DNA of 64,000 bases from Anseranas semipalmata (lineage: Eukaryota; Chordata; Aves; Anseriformes; Anseranatidae), in assembly GCA_013399115.1 (NCBI GenBank), contig VXAA01006090.1, positions 405,291 through 469,290 on the forward strand. The letters are read 5' to 3'. The position numbers and the translations under genes were made by a program. Shown here piece after piece: positions 47,790-60,284 of this stretch. The notes beneath the pieces are model-generated. The model did no database searches and had not been told where the DNA came from. It was given only the letters and a program-made list of their open reading frames with translations. Position 1 is the first letter of the stretch. Each line of letters starts with the position of its first letter.

Positions 47790-49995
47790 TGGCATGCTGA
47801 CTGTTTAAAGATACTATACTAGAGACTGAGAGCAAACATTTACTACTTATCAAAAGAGACTTTAAAAGGACCACACGCACACAGAAAGCTGGCATGATTA
47901 AACAGAAATGTGAAAGAGTCTGTTAGAAATAAAAGACAGTCTTCAAAAAGTGGAAATTATGTTGAAATGAGGAAAACAGAAAAGAACATAAACTCTTCCA
48001 CATTTAATATAAACCCTTTATAAAGTGGGCCAAAAATATTTTGAGGAATAACTTCTGATAAGCATAAGAATGAAAAATAAAACTTTCTCTAAACACATCA
48101 GAAGCGTGAGCTGTGCCAGACACTTTATAGGCATTCTATAATGTTTGGGATATAAAAGGAACATTTAAAGAGGATAAGCCCAGAGCAGAAATGCTAAATG
48201 AATTTTTCACATTAATGTTCACCATGGGCAAGCTTAGGCAGGTCTCCACAGCAGAGTCTTTTTTATGGGGCCAAGTCAAAGAAATTATCTCAAATTGAAG
48301 TGTCAGAGAAGAAATTTCAGATTAGATAGAACCAAATGGTAACAAATCACCTAGATTAGATCAGATTCTCAAAACACTTCTAAAGGAAGCCTGATATATG
48401 TGACAAATTATTAACTGTGATGTAACTCAACACTTAGTTTGGCCTCTGTTCCAAAGGAATGGAATGTGACAAATGTGACATTGCTTTTGTTTTTAAATTC
48501 ATGGGGATCTCAGGAATTACAGACCAATAAGCCTGAGCTCTGAACGGAGTAAACTGATACCAACTATGATGAAAAATGGATGTACATAACTAACCATGAT
48601 ATGAAAAGAGAACATTAATAAAGCTTTTGCAAAGGGAGGGTAAAAAGCACAAATGATCAGAGTTCTTTGAAAGAATGAATATGCAAGTGAATGAGAATGA
48701 TTTGATCAATTTCATGTAGATGTATTTCCAAAAACCTTCAGCAAGGTCCTTCACCAAAGTGTGCTAAAGCAAGCAAGCATGAGATATGGTATGTTTTCTC
48801 AGGCATTAATATATAGTTGAAAGACAAACTTCAGAAATCAGGATAGAGAATGAAAGGGTAGTGTTCCATTTTCACAGTAGAGATAGTTTACTTTGAGGTG
48901 TTCTTCAAGGTTTTATGCTCAGTCCTATGCTATTATATGTTTAGAATGTAAAAAGAAGTAAATTAATGAAAAGAACTAAAAAGTGAGGTCATAAGCTCAA
49001 CAGATGATGCAAATCAAGAGCCAGTTACAATGGCATGCAGAATGCTCTCTCAATACAGAGCAATTTGGCAATAAATGGTAGAAGAAATTCAATGCTAAAT
49101 GCAAAGTAATGCACATGGGAGAAAAAAAATTATCCTCATTATAATTATACAAGTACAGTTCTAAATAAGTTATAACAACTACAGAAGGAGGTGCGTGAGC
49201 TACTAGAGAGATATTGTATGCAAATATCAGATTAATGCTCAGTAATGGCAAGCAAACAAAGTATTAGGAGAAGGAAATGGAAATAACACAGAAATCATGA
49301 TGCAAGTACAACCATGATGCAATGTCTAGATCCAGACTTACAGATTTGACCCACATTTTGAAAACTGCTTTGTTCTGGTCATACTCTTAAAAAAATTGTA
49401 GAAGAAAGATGGTAATAATGGCAATATGTGTGACCAAAGATAAGGAGTGGCTTCCACAAAAGAAGAAAATTAATAAGATAGGGATACTTTAAATTGGATA
49501 AGAGATAACTGTTGGGGATATGATATGACAGAGGTTATAAAAACTTTAGTGGCATGGAAAGAATGAATACAGAGTGATTCTTCTATGTCTCTCACAATTT
49601 AACAACTGGGTTGCCTGAAACGCCATTTGCAGGTGGTAGGATCAAAATCAAGGAAAGGGAGTAGCTTTTCACACCGTGGTAACTAAACAGTGGAACTCAT
49701 TGCCACAGGATAGTCTGGACTTGTAAAGTTCAAGTTGATTAAAAAAAAAAAAAAAAAGTAGAAATAATCCTAGAAGAAAATTTAATCAAGAGCTATTAAC
49801 TGCAATCATAATCACTCCTGGGTTTGGAAGGCTGCGTTGATACCAGAGAGGATTTTACTGGGGAATATCACAGTTTCCTTACCATGTTCATATATTTTTT
49901 CCCTAAGCATTCTCTCTTGGACATTGCCAAAGACAAGATATTGTGCTAGGGGAACCTTTAATATGGCCCAGAAGTCTGACGGTCACTCTTATAAC
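47790..49995 (+). mobile_element. Old CR1-type LINE relic with intact 3' end
   Basis: The plus strand follows the order of a CR1-family ORF2 over 2.2 kb. There is a spacer part (ATGATTAAACAGAAATGTGAA at about 47893, TCAAAAAGTGGAAATTATG at about 47943). Reverse transcriptase block FHVDVFPKTFSKV lies at about 48713-48752 and GVLQGFMLSPMLLYV at about 48896-48940. A decayed catalytic block, ISSTDDAN, lies at about 48987-49010. The C-terminal WGYDMTEVIK (about 49513) and QWNSLPQDS (about 49689-49715) follow. The 3' untranslated part ends with CTAGGGGAACCTTTAATATGG...CACTCTTATAACC (49946-49996). This parallels the old amniote CR1 ending 'ctagatggacctttggtctgacccagtatggc...ttcttatg'. Numerous stops and indels make it non-functional. 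An A17 run at 49741-49757 interrupts it. Its start may extend to about 47540. Confidence 0.75.
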
Positions 49996-52900
49996 CTATT
50001 TTATGAGACACTAAGTACAACGATAGATACTTTCTCTCCCATGGAGTGAAAACTAGTCCATGTGTTTGTGACATAAGAATATATTTATTCTGATAAGGGT
50101 TGCCATGGCACAGCAGCCGCTGTCTCAGCAGTGACTCCTACTCTACAGAGATTTGAAAAAGCCCACAGAGGTAAAAGGACATCGGATACACAGCTAAACT
50201 GTATCTCAGTATAAAGTAAATATAAACAAGTGTGAGAGTCTACCGTTCATGCCAGATAGACACTAGCTTCAGGAAGCTCTGTTGTGAGAGAGGGACGACA
50301 TCCATAGATGCAGGGGAATGGTGTGTTGTGTGCACCTGTCAGTTGCACTCTTCAGTTTTACCACTCCTTTTTACAGCAGTTAAATCTAAGTCAAAAGGTG
50401 CCAGTACCCCAGGAAAATACAAAGGAATTTTTCACTAAAATGTTAACCATTCCTACTGGATGGGATGCATCCTAGCTGAGTTTTGCGATCTGTAAGCAGG
50501 TATCTAGTGTAAGATAGCTGCCCACATTCCTTCTATACACAACAGAAAGAATTAGGTTCTCCCATGGGATTTCTCCTATCCTAAAGTACAAGCCAGATCT
50601 ACAACTTACCAATTTCCAATGGTACCTGTCTCTTTGCATGGAAGGAGAGGTTCTATGGAAGGAGAAGAACTAGAGGCAGGAAGCATTCAAGTCCTTTCAG
50701 CACCACAGTCCTGTTGTATTTGCTACAGAGTTAACTTGAGTTAAAGTGGTATCTCTGCACATTTTTTATGCAGATGGTTTTGTTCAAGACAGTGTGAGAG
50801 GCATTAGTGCAATGTAGATTACAATTTAACTCTGCAGTGAACAACTTCTACAATTTAAGCATCAGTCTTTTCCCATAGTATATCTCTGCACAGCATTTAC
50901 TCTTTAAGGTACACACATCTTCTGTGAAAGACAAAGTACTAGACACTGTGAGGTGCAGCCTGCAAGATATTTTGATCAAGATATATGCATGCACAATCAG
51001 TGCAGGAGGTTGTGAAGTTCTGCACAGTCCAGAAACTATTTTAGACACATTAGTTCAGGGCTGGGTCAAAGCTAAGTCCTGGAGGTTACATATATTTTAA
51101 TAGATTTGTAGCAATTGAAGGTAAAGGATTAGAAAGTAATTGCTGAGAGTCTTAGGTAGTTAAGAGCTTAGCTATGATAACAGAAATAAGAGTAGGATGG
51201 TATATGAAATGGCTTACCTCTGACACAGAGAGGTCAACTGTTTTTGTTAATGGTATAGTAAAGCAATAATCTTTGTTACATATGAATCTGTTAAATTGGA
51301 ATCTGTGTAGAATGGGAAATAGAAATGCATTATCATCAAATTTCCTTTGAAGACATTTATGAGGTCTTGATATACAGACACCAAGCATTTTAATATAAGC
51401 TTAAGATCTTATAGTAATACATTTGATAACTGTAATACAACTTTCAATGGAAAAAATATTTAACTATAATTTTTAACTCAAAAAAAAAAAAATGATAAAC
51501 ACCAAATGTATTGTAGAATATGTTACCAGTATAATGAATGCAGTAGATAGTTATAAGGGAGAAAGGGACATTTTTGACTAATGGGGTTTTAGGAGTTCTC
51601 TCTGCTTTTGCTTGGTCCTGCTAAAGGAAAGACATTGTCAACATGAAAGAGAAACAAACCGTTGAGAGGTTTAGCATCTTAATTTCAGCTTAACTTCTGC
51701 TGTGTTGTGCAAGCAAAATATATCCCATCCTAGTTGACGACTTTCCTGGGATCTTCAGAAGGGTGAACAAGAAAAAGAAAAAGGAAGTCTGGCTCTCTGA
51801 GCAGACTTTGTCTAGCAATCAACATTCATATTAAAAGCTGAACTGTGTTATTTCAAGCTGTAGCATATATACCTCACCAAATAAGGGACCAGCCAACTTA
51901 TGTAAAAGAATAACCTGCCTCTGAGCAGAACGTATTAGCTTGGGCACAGTTCCACGTTAGCATGTCCAAACAGCCTTTGGATTGAATGTGTCTTCCATTT
52001 TGCAGCTTAGAAAATGAGCTAAGCTATTCCACAACTGTCTCCACCTGACTATATAGACATGCCTTCATAGTATAGCTTGGACCAAGGCCCTTCCCCAGCC
52101 TGCTGACACAAGTTGGCTGTCAGCTACACTTACTTCCCAGATGCCGTGAAGCAGCCACAGCAAGTTGAATTCAATATTTACATGAAAGTCATTAGGTTAG
52201 CATTGGTAGAGCTCAAGAACAGATAGCTTAGTTTCTGAACTTAAAAAGTGCTGTGTGAAAGTAAACAGCTTTCTGTGCTTGTTTACTTTCTTAAAATAGC
52301 AATTGTCTGCAAAAAGATTGCAGTTAAAACTGTATACAGAAAAATGTAGAAATTGGATATCTGCTTGGATAAAGTTTAGGAACTCTTCTCTGAAAAACAT
52401 CTGAGGAGCACCTATAGTTCAGAAGAGAAGGAACATCCTGTATAAGAGAGAGCCTGCAAGCCTAAAGGGACCCTACTCTGGTGAGTGGCTGTGTTGCACT
52501 GAGTAGTTGTTGTGGTTCTGGAAGACTTTATAGGGAATGTGCACCTTCCAAAATCTTGAGTGCATATGCTTCAGTCTGTTCCGCTCCTCCCTTGTCTTTC
52601 TTCTAAAAACCCAAATTGTTTTGGATTTGACATCTGGAACATATGTGACAATTTCAGCATTATGGAGACATTTGTATAACTGTATGATTGCATGCTGCAG
52701 TGGAACTTGATGTAAGCCCAGAGCTAAGAAGGCCACATAAATAAACAAGGGAAAGAAAAGTAAAGATAGGGTTTGGCAGCCAAAAAAAAAAAAAATACCC
52801 CACAAAGAAATGGGAAAAGAGAAGGGGGCAAGCAGGGGGAAGAAACAAGAAACAGTTTAAAGAAGACACTGATTACAAAGTTACTTCATTGTTCATGTTT

Positions 52901-53580
52901 GGCAGTGCAAGACGAAGGGGAAAATAGCTTTTCTTAATGCCGCATGAACATTAATATTGATAGCCTCATAAAAGTAAATCTGGGTTTCTCAAGGGAGAAC
53001 AGCACAAACACTTCTTTGCCATTTAAAGCTGAAGTTCATGTGGAAGAGGGTCACAAAAGTCTCCAGCCTGTATACCAGGGGTGTTCAACAGAGCAAATAT
53101 TTTTGGCAACGTGCCTGCTCAGATGAGTGTGTCAGTGCTGTTTGCTGGGTTATGTAACTGAGCATACTGCAGCAGAGGCAATGAAGCAGGAAGCCTGAAA
53201 TGTTCCAAAAGACCAACTGGGATTTCCCCTGCTGCTATTGTCACAGCATAACCGCTATTTTTAATTTAACCAGTATAAATGAGTTTACTTGTCCTTTTCT
53301 AAACTTAGGCTGCTACTAAAAAAGAGTTCAGGTGATGCTAGTGGGATTTTAAACATGCTAGGTTTTAAACACGCTAATTGTATGCCCAGTGGGGAGTAAG
53401 CTGGGAGAGCACAGCCCTGTGTATGTTATGCACTACTGTGATGCTTGGTGTTGGGGGGAAATACTTGGCTGTGGTGTGGAGGTGGTGGAAAGCCAGCTGA
53501 AGCTGGGAACACTGCTTGCATAAGCCAAAAATTAGTTCAGCCAACAATCTTAAGGGAATGCATTGTAAAATGATGGAGAG
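49996..53580. other. Unique noncoding DNA
   Basis: No gene recognised. An A12 run lies at about 51481-51492 and an A13 run near 52782-52794. A minus-strand splice-flanked microsegment at 50610-50652 (CTTCCATAG| ... AATTG|GTAAGT) is noted but too short to trust. A 16-base duplication (TTTTAAACATGCTAG / TTTTAAACACGCTAA) lies at 53347-53377. Confidence 0.5.
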
Positions 53581-53665
53581 GGCAGTGTGATGTAATTAGT
53601 TGTTACAGCAGAGGGATGGGAACCAAGATGCCTTGATTTCCAGTGTTGTCCAAGTTACACGCTGA
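53581..53665 (+). mobile_element. MIR-like SINE relic (tRNA-derived 5' half)
   Basis: GGCAGTGTGATGTAATTAG, then TTGTTACAGCAGAGGGATGGG, AACCAAGATGCCTTGATTTCC and AGTGTTGTCCAAGTTACACG parallels the 5' half of the amniote MIR family ('agtgtggtctagtggttagagcagggg...ggagacctgggttc'). This includes the tRNA-like A-box region. It is the best preserved SINE relic in the window. The core beyond about 53665 is lost or too diverged. Confidence 0.65.
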
Positions 53666-55007
53666 GGACCTAGTCTTGCCAGATACTAAACATCTTCTTT
53701 CTTAAGTTCTTGCCTATTCAGGATCTTGCTGTGTAGTCTTTACACCTTCACCTGCTTTAGCCAGACACTTGGGCTATAAGTATTGTTCAAAATGTTGCTC
53801 GCTTGTAGACTAGAGGTTTTGCTAGGTCATTGTTTCTAAGTTAAAAGCGTTATGTACATCCACACACAAAGTCTTAAAAGTCATTTTTTGAGAACCTGGA
53901 TCCAAGAAGATATGCTTTTTTGAGTGGTAATTATATGCAACAGTAATATAAATCTTGTGACACATCTCTGCAGGGTATTTTTGTACATGATAAAATACAA
54001 AACAATGTTAGCTATAATGTGGCTGGCTTGCTGAGAAAAAAACACAGTAACAATGATGGTGAAGTGTAAGAAGTCATACATTAGTCACATATGAAGCTAG
54101 AACTTACAGTTCCTGGACCCTGGCCCAGTGTACTTTTCCTTGGACCAAAGGGTAAATTCGAGGGTAAAACAGAGGGAAAAAGTTTAACCTTGAGTATGTT
54201 ACCTAACATGTGTCACTCAAGAAATGCAGAGGAATTTGGGAGAATATAATGAGTAACAGTACAATCTGGAAAGTTAGGAAGTGACTAAGAAGTACTGCTA
54301 TGCACTTGCAAATAATGGTTTTCCAGAGATTTATAATTTGTTCTAAGATTATTGTGGCACATCCCATCCAGAATTCTGGCTCCAGTCCTGATGTCTTCAC
54401 TAAATCCCTTGTTTAATCATTCCTTCTTCCCTCTTTCCTCCCGGACCCTCAGTCCTACCATCTCTCCATCACAAATTCTTGACACAGTTTTTCTTTCTTT
54501 CCACAATTTTCCAGTTCCCCTTTTTTACCGGGTTTTCTCAGCAGTCTCCTCATGTATCAGCTTCATACCCATTTGTGCCCTGCATTTCTATCAGGCAGTT
54601 TCATCCTCTACCTGCAACAGAAAGGGCAAAAAAAAAAAGGAGAAATGAAAGTCCGGGAAAAACAAGCTCTTGGTCCTAATCTGTACTATCCCAAAGCTGC
54701 AGCTATAGGTAAGAAAAGCTCTGTCTCTCCTGTCTGAGAGTGTCATTGCACCCTTTGGAGTTTCAGCCACAAAGTGCTAGCAAGTCCCTTCTGAGCACAG
54801 ATAAAGAGATCTTTCGAAGACTTGGACACTGATCAAGCTTGCTAAGCTTTTCATTGAAGACAGGAAAAGGCATATCCATGACAAAAAACCTGTCTCCTTA
54901 CAAACCTCAGATCACTTCTCGAAGGTGTGAAGTAGTGCAGCTGTGCAGAGAAAAGGTGGTGAACAGATGAAAAACAATGTAATTTGGCTGTGCCTTTGGA
55001 GAATACT
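53666..55007. other. Noncoding DNA with pyrimidine-rich part
   Basis: 54370-54610 is rich in C and T on the plus strand (TTCCTTCTTCCCTCTTTCCTCC and similar). An A11 run follows at about 54629-54639. A good donor-like site, CTATAG|GTAAGA, lies at 54708/54709, but the acceptor is uncertain. No gene is recognised. Confidence 0.5.
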
Positions 55008-55043
55008 GGGAGGGAGGGAGGGAGGGAGGGAAGGAGAGGGAGG
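55008..55043 (+). repeat. (GGGA)n tract, G-quadruplex motif
   Basis: Six or more GGG runs separated by single A residues, followed by GGAAGGAGAGGGAGG. This fits the G-quadruplex pattern with one-base loops, predicted to be very stable. It could affect replication or transcription on the plus strand and is likely length-variable. Confidence 0.9.
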
Positions 55044-56008
55044 AAAGGTGGTCTCTAGCAGGTATGTGTGACTGTATAAAATTCAAATATGTGAAATTTC
55101 AACCACAAAATAGCAAACAGTTAAAGTACTGTTAAATCATAGCAACAGAATATGGGGTATTGTCACAGAAAGTGTCAGGCAGACTTACTCAGAGCTGATG
55201 CTATCAGCACCACCTCTTTTTGCAATTCACACATAGTAAACTCAGACTTTCTCTGTCATAGTCAGGTTTTATATTCCTGAAACACATCATAGGGTGATAT
55301 TTTTCTTGAATGCTTGTGGCCAAAAAATCCTGCTGTTGATCCTTTTGTTTTAAATATCAATTTACCATTTTAAAATTAACACTGTGTAAACAACAGAGAA
55401 ATTCTAATAACACTCTGGAAAATTCTAACCCATTCATGTAACGAGGTTTTGTTAGGCTGCTAAATGCATGAGTTTCAGCTACAATTTTAAAAACATGGAC
55501 AACTCTTTCTCTGTGGGCCTGATCCTGCAAAGTATCAATTGCCTTCTATGAAGTAGCCACAAATCTGTCAAAACTGTGAATCGGTTGCTCAGCCCCTGGA
55601 GCACAGAGCCTCAATACATCAATTTTGTTTGGATTCTGTGTTTGGTATCTTAAAATTCCAGTCTTTTGTCACTATACTTTATGTTCTCATATATTCAGTT
55701 TGCAGACACTGTTTCTGTTGATCAGTTAAAACTTTGGCATGACTCTGAGTAAAACATTCAGCATTATGCAGTGCATACCAGATGTGGACTAACTAAATGG
55801 TGCTTGTGTTCCTCGAAAGCAAGATCCAAAAATGTACTCAAGCATAATCATTCAATATAACAAACCATATTTTAAAATGTGATCCATTACTCAACCATTT
55901 GCCAGCAACATAGTTTTACCTGATAAAGTATTCTGTAGGAGGTAATCTATATTTTGCAGATTTTCCCAAGGTGTTTACTCTAAATGACGTAAATTATTTC
56001 AATTTTTT
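55044..56008. other. Unique noncoding DNA
   Basis: No gene recognised. At 55515-55532 the words GGGCCTGATCCTGCAAAG match the terminal wording of another common reptile/bird fold-back repeat, but no partner arm is found. Confidence 0.5.
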
Positions 56009-56122
56009 CTTTCATCCGGAGGATCACAAAGTGCTAGACAAACTACTGTATTGAGCAGTAGAATATTTCTATGGTGAAATGTGGCAAATGATCAGTGACA
56101 AACAGGAAATCTGTGTGCCATT
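56009..56122 (-). mobile_element. MIR-like SINE relic, reverse orientation
   Basis: TCTTTCATCCGGAGGATCACA, then AAGTGCTAGACAAAC, is close to the reverse complement of the MIR 3' end ('tcatccaaggatctcaaagcgctttacaaac'). The remainder to about 56122 is weaker (ATGGTGAAATGTGGC, AGTGACAAACAGG). Confidence 0.55.
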
Positions 56123-56131
56123 TAAAGACAG

Positions 56132-56172
56132 TTTTTTTTTTTTTTTAAAAAAAAGAAAACAACAACAACAAA
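56132..56172. repeat. T15A8 followed by (AAC)n
   Basis: Fifteen T residues directly abut eight A residues, forming an inverted homopolymer pair, and a short (AAC)n run follows. Low complexity, prone to slippage. Confidence 0.8.
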
Positions 56173-56784
56173 AGAACAGACCAGGATCAGGTTGAAACTT
56201 ATGGGATTATTAATTCACTAGCTTTAAACCTTTGACTCACCTTATGCAGTTTATTATTTTATGCATATTTTAACTGAAAAATTTAGTTTGCTTACCAACA
56301 GGAATGGGTAGCACTCTGGAAGCCAGGCAAAGGCCTGAGAAGGCGCAGACCGTGCAAATATCCCTGCAGAACTCTGCAAGACAAACTCAGTTCTCAGTAG
56401 TTTTGCAAAGTGAACAATCACTCCACAGAAACTTGCGTTATTATTCTTTGTAATTCATAATTATTTGGGTTTAATGGCGCTTTACAAAATACACATTGAA
56501 ATGCATTCATTGCCACGTGGACTCTCAAAATCAAATGGTTCTAGCAGTGATGAAGGCAGAGATTTCCCCCTGTCTGGGGCAGTCAGTCACAGCCCATGCA
56601 CTTTGAAAAAGACTTTCAAGGAAGAAAGAGTGATGCTGTTGACAAGACACTGGAACTGCTCCAAACATAGGGCAGTACAGCAGGGCTGCCACATTTCTGA
56701 TAGCACCTGGCAGTTGTGAAGAAGACATCCTTGTGCATGTCTCTGCTTCTGAACTGAGACTGGGTAGATGAGTTCAGGGTGACA
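56173..56784. other. Unique noncoding DNA
   Basis: No gene recognised. TGGCGCTTTACAAAATAC at 56475-56492 is reminiscent of a SINE 3' tail, but too short to call. Confidence 0.45.
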
Positions 56785-57190
56785 ACTCCTTTTCTAGCCT
56801 CTTTGCTTCCTCACCAAGACTCCCAAGCTTCCCATCCCTCCAGTCACCAAGACAGCAAATACTACAAAGCCTTTTGCTTTCATCATTCTGCCTTTCATCC
56901 AAACCCTTTTAACCCCAAATCTCTTTTCCACTGCTGAGTCTCCCATTCCTTCCAGCTTCCCAGTCTTCATTCTGCAACAGCTGCAACACTCCCAGCTCAG
57001 ATCTTCCCGCTCTGTGCAGCCTTTACCCTGTGCCCTCCTACTTTTCCTCCCCAGAGCTGCCACCCCAGTCTGCAGCCTCTCCTTCTCTGCCTATCCACCC
57101 CTGTTATTCCACTATCCACTGCACTCCCTTGCCCTCTTCTTGACTGCCGGGCCAGCTGTGCACATCCCCTCCTCATTCACCCACCAAGCA
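56785..57190. other. Pyrimidine-rich strand-asymmetric stretch
   Basis: For about 400 bases the plus strand is dominated by C and T, with repeated CTTCC, TCCC and CAGC words and few G runs. The opposite strand is a purine-rich tract. No tandem unit, gene or known repeat is recognised. It could be an old GC-rich repeat or a diverged transposon part. Confidence 0.4.
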
Positions 57191-60100
57191 AGGCTTGATT
57201 CTTCTTCTGGTAGGGTTTCACAAGCACAACTTGAGATGTGCTTCCCAGCAATCCTCTGCAATGTCAGAAATGGAGGATGCATTCTGAAAAGAAAAAGAAA
57301 AAGTGTATAAGCAATCCCACTGCAACATGAAAGGAGGCAGGAGGAATAATGAAAAAGGACAGTGAGAAAAAAAAAAAACACAAAGAACATGTATGGAGTG
57401 AGCATGGGTAGAGGAGAGGGGGAGTTTGAGGACCTGAGAGAAGACATTAGTGTTGGTATAGGGTACTGAAAGTTCAGGTGATTTTGATGAGGTCAGAGAC
57501 AAAGGTGATGGACAGATAGAAGGAAACAGATGTGCTGAGGCACCTCAGGAAGGCTGTTTTGCTCTTGTTACTGTGGGAGATTGAGAGAAAAGTAGGACTC
57601 AGGTTTTATTTACTTTCACCTAAACTGGACTGAACAGCATTACCCTGTGCTAGAAGAGGAGTGTTTGGCCAGCATGAAGATTGTACTCTGTGGCTTCCAG
57701 GGGAGCTCACATTAGTCACCACTGGCAGGAGTCTGCTGGATATGGTGCCACCGGCTTTCAAATGCAAAAACATTTGCTTTTCAAAAATGTCTTTGTGAGC
57801 CGCTGATAAGTAAAGGAGAGATCTGACAGGCGTTTGTGCTTGGCAAGAGCACGTGTGTGTTGTGACATAGCTGCCCAATACTTGCTGCTGGGTCCCCAAG
57901 GCCTTGGTAAGGACAGATGATTTTAGCCTTCTAAACCACACCAGCAGCTGACTCTTGATTCTTTGTTATGTATAATGCAATCACGACTGTACTCGATATG
58001 GCTATTGTCTGTATCCTGGTTATTTCTGTAGCCATAATAGTAGGTCTTCGTGGGTAGCTTTTAGATACTCTTTACACTGTAAGTTACCTTTTTTCTTCTG
58101 GCTTCCATTGTCTTGACACTAGAGGGTGACAAAGATCCAAATGAGAACAACAATGGAGCCATTTTGAACTGGAAACTTGAAATTAACTGGAATTTCTTAA
58201 CACCTATACAAGCCTTTCAGTAGAACAGGTATGAAGATTCAGTGTAGCTAATGACAATTTAATAGAATTGACACTTAGTGGAAGTTTGTTTGATTTAGAC
58301 CAATCCTGAACCGGATTGTTCAGAATGAAGAAGGCCATAACCAGACCTTCTGGGACTTTTCCAAGGCAGAGTTTAAATGAATGGAGTGGTATTGCAAATT
58401 TGGAGTAGTGAAGGGAAATCTGCATTTTTAGAAGGTGTGAAATAGAGAGAAGAGAAAAACACATAATGAAATTGAGACTCTGAAAGTACCATTTCTAATA
58501 TGAAGAAGTTTTCAGTTATAGAATTTGTTACTTAAAGAAAAATAAAACTTTTGTGGATGCAATCGTTTTTACAAATGTGAGTACATTGGTTAGGAAATGC
58601 AAAAATTCCAGTTCTTGCTACATTATTGCCTTTACAACATGGAGGAAACCAACCTCCTTTTCTAAAACGGTCTTATGCTCTGCCACTGCATTTTTGGGGC
58701 AGATACTTTATTTTGCACATGACAACAAGGTTTTGCATATCTATTGGGCTCTTGTAAACACATACATGGTGAGAAATTCAGGATCAAATGATCCATGTTT
58801 TTGCTTCTCAGTGCTGGCAATTTGGCAAGAAATTGTAGATAGCAATCTATAGCAATACAAACCTCCATGTCATGTCTTGTATCACTTAAAATGTGGTACA
58901 CTACATGTGTTAAATATTTGAATTATTTTAAAATAATAAGAAATGTTGCTGTTGAGTTCATTTCCTTAACTTTGTAGGTTTGAAGTAACTATTTAAAGTG
59001 GAATTCACATGACATCGCCAACTCCCAAGGCTTTATCATGAAATTTGGTAGAAACTGTAATGTACCAGCACTCAGAAGTGTGTAAATCTCAGCTTTCATT
59101 TTCACAAAATATTTCCAGGCTGCAAGACAGTGGAAAAGGAATAGAAAAAAATGAACCTACATTTCCAGCATCTGAAGTGTAATGAAAAGAACATCACTTT
59201 GCTATTTTAAAATGTTATTTTAAATTTTATTATTATTTTAAAATTTTTAGGCAATCTTGTGATGTTTGGGCTCTCATTCATGACTTTCAGTGTCTGCTGT
59301 TGGCAATACGGCATGCGCATGGCACCAGACTCTGCTAGCAGTGATCACTGACTACATTGAGGGATTTACTCCACCCTTCAAAATGAGCAAAAGATGTGTA
59401 AACCAGTCTGATGGAAACTTTGGGAAGAAAAAACAGATTTGGTTAAAGATTCTGGCTCCTCTAAGCACTTGGCCTAAAGCAATGATGTTTAGTGGTTAGA
59501 ATAAGACACAGAATTTGTTGTTGCCAGAACTGAGCCAGCACTTCACCTAACAGAGCCAAACCTCCTTTTCCCTCCCCTCACCCTCCTCACAGGCACCAGC
59601 CAGCTTGTGTCCTCCTGGAATATATAGTAGTTTTAGACAGGTAGGCTGGGATGCCATTTGTGGGGCATCTGTGCACAAGAGAAAGCAAAGGTCAGAGACA
59701 ATGTGCACGTCCCCTGAGGGAGGAGGAAAGCCCCACACCGACTGTGATGTGGACATTCCCCGCTCTGGATAACCTCAGTGGAAGAGAGGCCGATCACCTC
59801 CCCTGGGTCTCTCGGGTGAAGCAAAGAGGACAGCACCTTTCTGTAGGACATGGGAGTGGAAGAGAGGCCCCTTGCACACTTTCATAGTCCACCTTTCACT
59901 TCAGTTTTCTGTGTAAAATAGTATCCCTGCCGTAAAAACTTTTGTAACATGTTTGGAGATGCTTATGGTCCAGCAGAAACACTGGTAAAAGCAGGAGAGG
60001 AAAAGTTGCTGTCGTAGACAAGCGCAGGCTAAGCAACAAGGCCTGTCCCATCCAACTGCAGGTGCTCAACCAACACGCGTGTGCTGCGGCTGTAGCTGCC

Positions 60101-60262
60101 TTTGGTCTCTGGATAAGCAGTGACTGGAAAGTAACAGGAGCCTTCATGCTTGAACTGGCCCTTGTGACCAAGTCTGTCACTTGCCACAAAGCCGTGCCTT
60201 GTGTTTTCCACAGAAAGCTGCACCAGAAAGCATTTTTGAGAAAATGTAGATGTAACAGTCAT
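57191..60262. other. Unique noncoding DNA
   Basis: No gene recognised. A CTCF-like word, ACACTAGAGGGTG, occurs at 58116-58128. Palindromic AT-rich sequence (TTTTAAAATG...TTTTAAAATTTTTAG) lies at about 59201-59250. Confidence 0.45.
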
Positions 60263-60284
60263 TACTGATGTAACTACATCAGTA
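60263..60284. repeat. 22-bp inverted repeat
   Basis: TACTGATGTA and TACATCAGTA are exact reverse complements with a 2-base spacer AC. Related words (GTAGATGTAACAGTCATTAC) lie directly upstream. Possible dimeric protein site or cruciform; no family recognised. Confidence 0.85.
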
